A stretch of DNA of 6,943 nt from Dehalococcoidia bacterium (GTDB taxonomy: Bacteria > Chloroflexota > Dehalococcoidia > UBA3495): NCBI GenBank assembly GCA_028822675.1, contig JAPKDE010000141.1, positions 1-6,943 on the forward strand. Direction: 5' to 3'. Positions 1 through 5,246 of this stretch are shown here, piece after piece (the first letter of the stretch is position 1; the number at the start of each line of letters is the position of its first letter). The notes beneath the pieces were generated by a model. That model saw nothing but the letters and a program-made list of their open reading frames with translations, was not told the origin of the DNA and ran no database searches. Both the position numbers and the translations under genes were made by a program.

Positions 1-894
1 TGGGGACTGGGACCGGACGAATTACTGGCCGTGAACCCCAAGCTGGTAATGCTGCGTTATTCCGGGTTTGGCCAAACCGGCCCGTACAAAGACCGGCCTG
101 GCTTTGGAACCATCGCCGAGTGCATGAGCGGGTATATCAGTATGACCGGCTTTCCAGACACCCCGCCCAACCTGCCGCCCATCCCCTTGGCCGACGAAAT
201 CGCCGGGGTGTTTGGTGCAATGGCCGGCATGATGGCGCTCTACCACCGCGACGCATCGGGAAATCCTGATGCCAAGGGCCAAGTGGTTGATGTGAGCCTA
301 TTTGAGCCGCTCTTCCGACTCTGCATCCCCCATATCACCATGTTCGATATGCTGGGCATCAACCGGGAGCGGGTGGGCAATGACTTCCCTGACGCCGCGC
401 CCCGCAACCTATACAAGACCGGCGACGACCGCTGGCTGGGCCTTTCTGCAACCTCCCAGAGCACATTTGAAAGTCTGGCCAAGGCCATGGGCATGCCCGA
501 CCTGATCGACCGGCCTGAATTCAAGGACAACGCCGCCCGCCTAGATAATCGGGAAATCCTGAACGACGAACTACAAGGTTGGCTGGGCCAGAGAGACTTG
601 CAAGAGACCATGGACCAGTTGATCCCGTCGGGCGGGGTGGTCGGCCCGGTCTATGACGCCCCACAGATAATGGCCGACCCCCATTACCTGGCCCGGGAAG
701 ACATCATCGACATCGACGACCCGGAGCTTGGCAAGACCAAGATGCTGGGTGTGGTGCCTAAATTCAGCGAAACTCCTGGCGCTGTACAGCACGCCGGCCC
801 AACTGTGGGAGAGCACAACCAGCACATCTACCTCTCATGGCTGGGCTTGGGTGATGACGACCTGGGCGAATTGGCCGAAGAGGGGACAATCTGA
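1..894 (+). CDS. CaiB/BaiF family III CoA-transferase, C-terminal part (5' end outside window)
   Basis: This is the last 297 residues of a family III CoA-transferase, an enzyme that moves coenzyme A between carboxylic acids through an aspartyl-CoA intermediate. The reading frame is open from base 1. The residues before the first possible GTG start at 31 (LGPDELLAVNPKLV) continue the family's conserved run into RYSGFGQTGPY, so the true start lies upstream; about 100 N-terminal residues should be missing from the usual length of about 400. The Asp encoded at 193-195, in the PLADEIAG motif, aligns with the catalytic Asp of the family (formyl-CoA transferase Asp169 type). The following GAMAGMMALYHR and GQVVDVSLFEPLF segments are typical. 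The DNA gives no basis for naming the acyl substrate. The stop codon lies one base before the rdgB ATG, so the two are probably translationally coupled. The family call is strong and the substrate unknown. Confidence 0.93.
   Translation, partial: WGLGPDELLAVNPKLVMLRYSGFGQTGPYKDRPGFGTIAECMSGYISMTGFPDTPPNLPPIPLADEIAGVFGAMAGMMALYHRDASGNPDAKGQVVDVSLFEPLFRLCIPHITMFDMLGINRERVGNDFPDAAPRNLYKTGDDRWLGLSATSQSTFESLAKAMGMPDLIDRPEFKDNAARLDNREILNDELQGWLGQRDLQETMDQLIPSGGVVGPVYDAPQIMADPHYLAREDIIDIDDPELGKTKMLGVVPKFSETPGAVQHAGPTVGEHNQHIYLSWLGLGDDDLGELAEEGTI
878..886 (+). promoter_or_regulatory. Ribosome binding site for rdgB inside the end of the CoA-transferase gene
   Basis: The purine-rich run AAGAGGGGA ends nine bases before the ATG at 896 and lies wholly within the last codons of the upstream gene. 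It supports 896 as the rdgB start over the longer open frame that begins at 728, whose extra residues do not resemble the family. Confidence 0.6.
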
Positions 895-895
895 G

Positions 896-1603
896 ATGAG
901 CAGCGCACAACCAACTCGCCTGCTAATCGCTACCGGAAATCCCGGCAAAATGCGTGAGTACTCGGAGCTTTTGTCGGGTATTTCTTTTGAGTTGGTCTCG
1001 TTAAAAGACCTGGGTATCACCCACGAGGTGGATGAAACTGGCGATACCTTTGAGGAGAATGCTTGGTTGAAGGCGTCCGAGTACGCAGCGCTTTCCGGTC
1101 TGCTGACCCTGGCTGACGATTCGGGGCTTGAGGTTGATGCCCTGGGCGGCGAGCCCGGTGTGCGCTCCGCCCGGTATGGCGGTGACGCCTGTCAGAGCGA
1201 CGGTGACCGGGTCAACCTACTATTGAAGAATCTGGAAGACGTGCCCTGGGATGAGCGGACAGCACGGTTCCGGTGCGTGATCGCCGTTGCCAAATCTCCC
1301 CTAGCCCCTCTTTATCCCGATTTGAATCGGGAATGGGAACAAGCCTCCCCCTTCAGTAAAGGGAGATTAGAGGGGGATGCTGCCCCCGCTTTAATCACCC
1401 AAGCCGAGGGCTCAGTGGACGGAATGATACAATACAGCCCACAGGGCGATGACGGATTCGGCTACGACCCCGTGTTCTTTATCCCGTCTCGCGACAGGAC
1501 CCTGGCCCAGATTTCATTGGCCGAGAAAAACCAATTCAGCCACCGGGGCAACGCCGCCAAGATAGTGGTGGAATCCCTCAAAAAGCTGATAACCGATAGC
1601 TAA
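896..1603 (+). CDS. rdgB: RdgB/HAM1 non-canonical purine NTP pyrophosphatase (XTP/dITP diphosphatase) with a 31-residue insertion
   Basis: A cytoplasmic house-cleaning enzyme that hydrolyses dITP, ITP and XTP to monophosphate and pyrophosphate, keeping deaminated purines out of nucleic acids. The family signatures are present in order: ATGNPGK at residues 12-18 (nucleotide binding), FEENA at 52-56, LADDSGLEVDALGG at 72-85 with the metal-binding Asp pair, PGVRSARYGG at 87-96, GFGYDPVF at 187-194 and SHRGNA at 215-220 near the C terminus. The protein is 235 residues, against about 200 for the family. The excess is residues 133-163, which do not match the family and are encoded by a palindromic repeat (see 1292-1384). 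They fall between the strand FRCVIAVA and the strand ALITQAEGSVDG, an exposed hairpin loop in RdgB structures, so activity is probably kept. The gene sits between a CoA-transferase gene and moaA in a compact same-strand run. Confidence 0.95.
   Translation: MSSAQPTRLLIATGNPGKMREYSELLSGISFELVSLKDLGITHEVDETGDTFEENAWLKASEYAALSGLLTLADDSGLEVDALGGEPGVRSARYGGDACQSDGDRVNLLLKNLEDVPWDERTARFRCVIAVAKSPLAPLYPDLNREWEQASPFSKGRLEGDAAPALITQAEGSVDGMIQYSPQGDDGFGYDPVFFIPSRDRTLAQISLAEKNQFSHRGNAAKIVVESLKKLITDS
1292..1384. repeat. Palindromic repeat (MITE/REP-like) inserted in frame within rdgB
   Basis: This 93-base segment is exactly 31 codons and accounts for the whole non-family part of RdgB. Its ends are imperfect inverted repeats: the left end starts AAATCTCCCCTAGCCCCTC (1292-1310), and the right end, 1355-1378, read on the other strand, begins ATCCCCCTCTAATCTCCC. 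Inside the left half is a perfect hairpin, TCCCGATT-TG-AATCGGGA (1315-1332). The right half forms an imperfect hairpin, CTCCCCCTT/AAAGGGAG, around 1345-1366. TGCC occurs directly before the element (1288-1291) and again at its end (1381-1384), in the wider contexts GTTGCC and GCTGCC, which fits a short target-site duplication. The sequence style resembles dispersed palindromic repeats that I recall from Chloroflexota and other genomes. Genome copy number cannot be judged from this window. Confidence 0.75.
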
Positions 1604-1620
1604 AAGCAGACAACTAAAGA

Positions 1621-2634
1621 ATGCTAACTGATAAATTCAGCAGGCCCATGCGTGACCTGCGTATCTCCGTGACCGACCGGTGCAACTTCCGGTGCCCCTA
1701 CTGCATGCCCGCCGAGATTTACGGCGAGGCCTATGAGTTCTTGCCCCGCGAAGACATTCTCACCTTTGAGGAACTAACCCGGCTGGTGGGTATCTTCGCT
1801 GAATTGGGCATCGCCAAACTGCGCATCACCGGCGGGGAGCCGTTGATGCGGAACGACCTTCCGACACTGTTAAAGATGCTGACTGACGTTAGCGGCATCG
1901 ATGACCTAACGCTGACCACCAACGGCTATCTACTCAGCCAGTTTGCCCAACAGTTGAAGGACGCCGGCCTGGACCGCATCACGGTCAGCTTGGACAGCCT
2001 GGACGACGAGGTCTTCAAGACTATGAATGGCCGTGGGTTCACCACTCAAAGAGTCCTTGAGGCCATCCAGACCGCCGCCGATGTGGGTCTCTCACCCATC
2101 AAGATCAACTGCGTGGTGCAGAAGGGCGTCAACGACCATACCATTGTCGACCTGGCACGCCACTTCAAGGGCACCGGCCACATCGTCCGCTACATCGAAT
2201 ACATGGATGTGGGCAACCGCAACGGCTGGCAGTCGGAGCAGGTTGTACCCGCCGACGAGATCATCGCTCGCATCGATGCCGAGATGCCCTTGGAAGCAAC
2301 TGAAAGCAACTACAAAGGCGAGGTTGCGACTAGGTACAGTTATAAGGACGGCAGCGGCGAGATCGGCCTGATTGCCTCGGTGACCAAACCGTTCTGCGGC
2401 GACTGCACCAGGGTGCGTCTGTCTACCGACGGCAAGATATTTACCTGTCTCTTCGCCAGCGAGGGTGTCAGCCTGATGGACCCCATCCGGGCCGGCGCAA
2501 ACGACGACGACCTGCGAAAACTCATCACCAGCATCTGGTCTGTGCGCTCCGACCGATACTCGGAGGAACGCGCCGCCGCGCCCAATGAACCGGGCGCACC
2601 CAGAAAGATAGAGATGTACCAAATAGGGGGGTAG
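1621..2634 (+). CDS. moaA: GTP 3',8-cyclase MoaA (radical SAM, molybdenum cofactor step 1)
   Basis: A radical S-adenosylmethionine enzyme that rearranges GTP to 3',8-cyclo-7,8-dihydro-GTP, the substrate of MoaC encoded further down the same run. The N-terminal [4Fe-4S] motif CNFRCPYC places cysteines at residues 21, 25 and 28. The SAM-binding GGEP motif is at 71-74 and TTNG at 99-102. The second cluster that holds GTP is formed by Cys259, Cys262 and Cys276 in FCGDCTRVRLSTDGKIFTCLF-type sequence (258-278). The protein ends in the conserved Gly-Gly needed for activity. Length is 337 residues, normal for the family. The start is chosen because LTDKFSRPMRDLRISVTDRCN matches the usual N terminus. 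No clear Shine-Dalgarno precedes it, and it lies 17 bases after the rdgB stop, so it probably relies on read-through or coupled translation. Confidence 0.97.
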   Translation: MLTDKFSRPMRDLRISVTDRCNFRCPYCMPAEIYGEAYEFLPREDILTFEELTRLVGIFAELGIAKLRITGGEPLMRNDLPTLLKMLTDVSGIDDLTLTTNGYLLSQFAQQLKDAGLDRITVSLDSLDDEVFKTMNGRGFTTQRVLEAIQTAADVGLSPIKINCVVQKGVNDHTIVDLARHFKGTGHIVRYIEYMDVGNRNGWQSEQVVPADEIIARIDAEMPLEATESNYKGEVATRYSYKDGSGEIGLIASVTKPFCGDCTRVRLSTDGKIFTCLFASEGVSLMDPIRAGANDDDLRKLITSIWSVRSDRYSEERAAAPNEPGAPRKIEMYQIGG

Positions 2635-2680
2635 TGGGCCGTCGGCGGTCAGCAGTTCTTTGGCTGGTGGTTGCAGGCTG

Positions 2681-3097
2681 ATGGCTATTAGTTTTATGCA
2701 GATTAATGGATACGTGATCCACACTGACGGTGCCTGCAAGGGCAATCCTGGCCCGGGAGGCTGGGGAGCCGTCATTGAAACCAACGGCACCCAAGAGATT
2801 ATCTCCGGCGGCGAACTTCAAACCACCAACAACCGCATGGAAATGACCGCTGTGATTAAAGGGCTGGAGGCCATCGACCCGTCGGCTCCGGTGCTAATCA
2901 GTTCTGACAGCACCTACGTCATCAACACCATGACCAAGGGCTGGAAACGCAAGGTCAACAACGACCTTTGGGATCAACTAGACCGCCTAGTAAAGAACCG
3001 TGACGTCTCATGGCGTTGGGTTCGCGGACACAGCGGAGACCGCGGCAACGAACTGGCTGATTCCGCAGCCACCAAAGAAGCCGGCACTGCCAAGTAG
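2681..3097 (+). CDS. rnhA: Ribonuclease HI, short form
   Basis: An endonuclease that cuts the RNA strand of RNA:DNA hybrids, clearing primers and R-loops. The carboxylate active site is complete: Asp16 in [14 protein letters not shown], Glu54 in NNRMEM, Asp76 in SSDSTYV and Asp127 in NELAD, with the catalytic-loop His117 in WVRGHSG. Between [13 protein letters not shown] and NDLW, about a dozen residues present in the E. coli enzyme are absent. This removes most of its basic protrusion, as in other compact RNase HI proteins. From ATG 2681 the protein has 138 residues. ATG 2696 (133 residues, [12 protein letters not shown]) and TTG 2660 (145 residues) are equally open, and no upstream purine run clearly decides between them. 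It sits between moaA and moaC on the same strand, with no metabolic link to cofactor synthesis. The function is certain; the start is uncertain by up to about 15 bases downstream or 21 upstream. Confidence 0.93.
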   Translation: MAISFMQINGYVIHTDGACKGNPGPGGWGAVIETNGTQEIISGGELQTTNNRMEMTAVIKGLEAIDPSAPVLISSDSTYVINTMTKGWKRKVNNDLWDQLDRLVKNRDVSWRWVRGHSGDRGNELADSAATKEAGTAK

Positions 3098-3110
3098 CAA
3101 ATTACTCCTA

Positions 3111-3170
3111 CCGCTCGTCCTGAGCTTCGACCAAGGTCGTGAGTCTCAATTTATCGGACCTGTCGAAGGG
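3111..3170. repeat. Degenerate palindromic intergenic repeat between rnhA and moaC
   Basis: The 103-base gap holds GCTCGTCCTGAGCTTCGACC (3113-3132) and GGACCTGTCGAAGGGCC (3156-3172). These resemble the two arms of a widespread 'CGTCCTGAGC...GTCGAAGG' palindromic repeat. CTTCGAC (3125-3131) and GTCGAAG (3162-3168) are exact inverted repeats. A local hairpin CGACC-AA-GGTCG occupies 3128-3139. Both the resemblance and the decay are judged by eye; copy number elsewhere is unknown. Confidence 0.5.
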
Positions 3171-3183
3171 CCACACATCTGCC

Positions 3184-3189
3184 AAGGAG
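3184..3189 (+). promoter_or_regulatory. Shine-Dalgarno for moaC
   Basis: AAGGAG lies 11 bases before the ATG at 3201 and fixes that codon as the moaC start. The frame is open from 3000, but its upstream part runs through the 3' end of rnhA and the repeat, and is not family sequence. Confidence 0.65.
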
Positions 3190-3200
3190 CACCGCACGTT

Positions 3201-3704
3201 ATGTCCACTGCCAATGACAACCCGGACCTTCATCTGACCCACCTAGACGACCAGGGCAACGCCAAGATGGTTGATGTGGGCGACAAAGACATCACCAGTC
3301 GGGTGGCTGTGGCTCGTGGCCATGTGTCAGTCCAGCCGGAGACGCTGCGCCTGATCAAAGAAGGGCTGATGAAGAAGGGCGACGTTCTGACCATTGCCCA
3401 ATTGGCTGGCATCATGGGCGCCAAGAAAACTTCAGAGCTTATTCCCCTCTGTCATCCATTGCCGTTGGATAAAGTGGACGTTGCGTTGTCTCTGGACGAC
3501 GCGAAATGCCAAATCAACATCGAAGCCACCGCCAAAACCACCTCTCGCACCGGTGTGGAGATGGAGGCGTTGACCGCCGTCACCGTCGCGGGTCTGACCC
3601 TCTATGACATGTGCAAGTCAGTTGACCGGGACATGCGCATCGAAGCCGTCCGCCTGGTGCAAAAAAGCGGCGGTCGCAGCGGAGACATCCACCTAGAAGA
3701 CTAG
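3201..3704 (+). CDS. moaC: Cyclic pyranopterin monophosphate synthase MoaC
   Basis: Converts the MoaA product 3',8-cyclo-7,8-dihydro-GTP to cyclic pyranopterin monophosphate, the second step of molybdenum cofactor synthesis; it normally acts as a hexamer in the cytoplasm. The 167-residue protein is close to full-length relatives (E. coli about 160). It shows, in order, [18 protein letters not shown] (residues 12-29), [13 protein letters not shown] (59-71), [16 protein letters not shown] (74-89), [26 protein letters not shown] (118-143) and a final KSGGRSG. Asp136 and Lys139 in YDMCK correspond to the catalytic Asp and Lys of the E. coli enzyme. It follows rnhA by 103 bases that contain a palindromic repeat. 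It has its own good ribosome binding site and closes the + strand run, so its presence with moaA indicates a cofactor-synthesis operon, split here by rnhA. Confidence 0.97.
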   Translation: MSTANDNPDLHLTHLDDQGNAKMVDVGDKDITSRVAVARGHVSVQPETLRLIKEGLMKKGDVLTIAQLAGIMGAKKTSELIPLCHPLPLDKVDVALSLDDAKCQINIEATAKTTSRTGVEMEALTAVTVAGLTLYDMCKSVDRDMRIEAVRLVQKSGGRSGDIHLED

Positions 3705-3725
3705 GCGGGCGGCGAGCCGCGTTTT
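3692..3725 (+). terminator. Possible intrinsic terminator after moaC
   Basis: Two small stem-loops are stacked at the moaC end. The first, CCTAG-AAGA-CTAGG (3692-3705), spans the stop codon. The second, GCGG-CGAG-CCGC (3709-3720), is followed by GTTTTC. The T run is short and the stems are small, so termination may be partial. Its position, between convergent genes at the end of the + strand run, supports the call. Confidence 0.4.
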
Positions 3726-3785
3726 CATGGGGCTGCGGGGGTTTCCTGCAAGCGGCCATTCCGGACTGGCAACGCACTCATCCGG

Positions 3786-4955
3786 TCAGAAGTTGCCTTG
3801 GGGGGTCATGCCCATGAAGAACTGGCCTGCAGTTTCAAAGTGGGTAGCGCGGCCCTGGATGTGCTGAGATACCACGTGGATGTCCTGGAACTGCCGCTGG
3901 ATTGGGTTCGTTTCCAAGATCGCGTTGGAACCGCAGAGCTCGTAGGCAGTCTCGACAATCTCCTTCGATTTGCGAATCCCAAACGTCGCGGCCAACCTCA
4001 GCTTGATTCGCTGTTCCACAGTCAGGGGTTTGTTGGCAATTGCGCTCTCCCAAACCGACGCGTGGGCCTCCCGCAGGAACGCCTTGGCCGAATGCCAGAT
4101 TGCCTCGGCTTCACCGATGATCCGCTGGGTGGTGGGCTCGTCCTGCAGTAGCCGAGACGCCCGACCTGGAATCTTTATTTCAACCAGCTTCATGGCCGTA
4201 CCCAAACTGGCTTGGGCGATACCCAGCGCCACGGTTGAGAACCCGGACGAGAACAGCAGCGTGGTGGGTATTCCGTACACCGGGCCCTCTTCTCTAGGTT
4301 CGTTGGTTGGGCTGTAGGTCCTTTCCTCGGGGATAAACAAATCATCAACTTCAAAGCTGAAGCTGGCGGTGCCCCTCAGGCCACGAACCGGCCAGAAGTC
4401 CACAAATTTCACGTCATCTCTAGGAATCAGCATCACCCGGCCACTCTCCCGCACAAATACTGCGCCGGGTTCTTGGTCTTTGGGCATTACGGGAGCCAGG
4501 GCCGCAATCCAGGTGGCGTGGGTGATCCCGCTACTGAAATTCCAGCGTCCACTTAGTTTGTATCCGCCGTCACAGGGTACCGCCTTGGCAGATGAATCTG
4601 GCGGCCCATTGGTCACCACAGCCCGACCCTCCGCATAGATTTCTTCCGCAACACCCTGGGGCATCCGGAGCGAGTTTGTGGAGAATACGTTGTTCTGGTT
4701 CATGCACCACCCGGTGCTGCAGTCCGCTGCGGCAAAAATCTCCAGTATCTTGAGAAAATCTGAGTGGGCCAGTTGAGCGCCGCCCAAGGATTTGGGCAGC
4801 AACAGCCGGAAGAAACCCTTATCGGCAAACTCGCCGGTTAGTTCTGCCGGAATCTGCCGGTCAATGTCTATTTGGTCTGCATTGGCGGCCACTTTCTCCG
4901 CCAATTCATGGGCCGTTTCAAAGTAGTAATTGAGATCATGCTGGGGAAACGCCAT
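3786..4955 (-). CDS. Acyl-CoA-dehydrogenase-fold flavin monooxygenase, oxygenase component (group D, HsaA/HpaB-C2/DszC-like)
   Basis: The 389-residue protein has the three-part acyl-CoA dehydrogenase fold: a helical N-terminal domain with FADKGFFRLLLPKSLGG (residues 43-59) and AAADCSTGWCMNQN (75-88), a middle beta domain with the flavin-contact motif GRWNFSSG (136-143), PVRGLRGTASFSFEVDDLFIP, and a C-terminal helical domain ending in DIHVVSQHIQGR (358-369). The STGW and SSG motifs and the late D-x6-H pattern are those of group D flavin monooxygenases, which use reduced FMN or FAD supplied by a separate reductase to hydroxylate aromatic or steroid-type substrates or attack sulfur compounds. 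A true acyl-CoA dehydrogenase or another oxidase in the same fold cannot be fully excluded. The start is the ATG at 4953-4955, preceded only by a weak GCGAG. It faces away from a paralogue across a 291-base region. Substrate unknown. Confidence 0.82.
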   Translation of the reverse strand: MAFPQHDLNYYFETAHELAEKVAANADQIDIDRQIPAELTGEFADKGFFRLLLPKSLGGAQLAHSDFLKILEIFAAADCSTGWCMNQNNVFSTNSLRMPQGVAEEIYAEGRAVVTNGPPDSSAKAVPCDGGYKLSGRWNFSSGITHATWIAALAPVMPKDQEPGAVFVRESGRVMLIPRDDVKFVDFWPVRGLRGTASFSFEVDDLFIPEERTYSPTNEPREEGPVYGIPTTLLFSSGFSTVALGIAQASLGTAMKLVEIKIPGRASRLLQDEPTTQRIIGEAEAIWHSAKAFLREAHASVWESAIANKPLTVEQRIKLRLAATFGIRKSKEIVETAYELCGSNAILETNPIQRQFQDIHVVSQHIQGRATHFETAGQFFMGMTPQGNF

Positions 4956-5216
4956 TATTTTCTCGCTTAATGAAGTCAGGGGTAAATTCGAGGCCCTCGG
5001 CAGAAGCCGGTTCTACTACTCCTGGGCTGATGCCTGCTCTAAAACTAACCCGGGTAAAATCGCAAAAAGCCAGCCAGGCTGCCGCAAATCTAAAACTATC
5101 GCCTCGCCTTGTCAATCGCGCCTGCGATATTTCAAGCCCTACGCTATCATTATTTGGCTTTTGAGATGAATTTCCAGCCCAATGGCCGAAGATTTGGTGG
5201 TAAAATTCAGCCCTTT

Positions 5217-5232
5217 CTAAATCATAATTTAG
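5217..5232. promoter_or_regulatory. Perfect inverted repeat, candidate operator
   Basis: CTAAAT-CATA-ATTTAG is a perfect 6-base inverted repeat with a 4-base centre. It ends six bases before the GGAGA ribosome binding site of the gene at 5247, where a bound repressor would block transcription or initiation. No regulator gene is present in the window. The AT-rich sequence could also arise by chance or form part of a -10 region. Confidence 0.35.
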
Positions 5233-5237
5233 GGCAC

Positions 5238-5242
5238 GGAGA
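5238..5242 (+). promoter_or_regulatory. Shine-Dalgarno deciding the start at 5247
   Basis: GGAGA lies four bases before the ATG at 5247. The frame is open back to 5109, but the extra 46 residues are not family-like and have no ribosome binding site, so 5247 is preferred. Confidence 0.65.
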
Positions 5243-5246
5243 TTTC

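Larger units (their letters stand above)
4956..5246. promoter_or_regulatory. Divergent control region between the two monooxygenase genes
   Basis: These 291 bases separate two divergently transcribed paralogues and must hold both promoters. Open frames crossing it do not resemble proteins. I see no strong paired -35/-10 for either direction. Loose candidates for the rightward gene are TATCAT (5145-5150) and CATAAT (5223-5228), and for the leftward gene nothing better than weak boxes. The only clear structure is the inverted repeat at 5217-5232. Confidence 0.5.

Noticed and set aside
728..895. An extended RdgB start inside the CoA-transferase gene
   Set aside because: The extra residues are the shadow of the CoA-transferase frame, and ATGNPGK should lie close to the N terminus, as it does from ATG 896.
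2092..2790. A 232-codon open frame on the - strand opposite moaA and the start of rnhA
   Set aside because: It lies fully opposite well-supported genes, its residues match no family, and its length is explained by codon bias of moaA on the other strand.
3000..3200. A longer MoaC beginning inside rnhA
   Set aside because: The added segment runs through rnhA in another frame and through the palindromic repeat. ATG 3201 has AAGGAG upstream and gives a normal-length protein.
3761..3785. CCGGA ... TCCGG inverted repeat near the stop of the leftward monooxygenase, as a possible terminator
   Set aside because: The stem is only five pairs around a long loop, and no T run follows on the - strand.
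3798..4151. Open frame on the + strand opposite the leftward monooxygenase
   Set aside because: It is antisense to a protein with clear fold motifs, has no ribosome binding site of note, and shows no recognisable protein features.
5109..5246. An N-terminal extension of 46 residues for the rightward monooxygenase
   Set aside because: The extra residues are not family-like, and ATG 5247 has a good Shine-Dalgarno four bases upstream.
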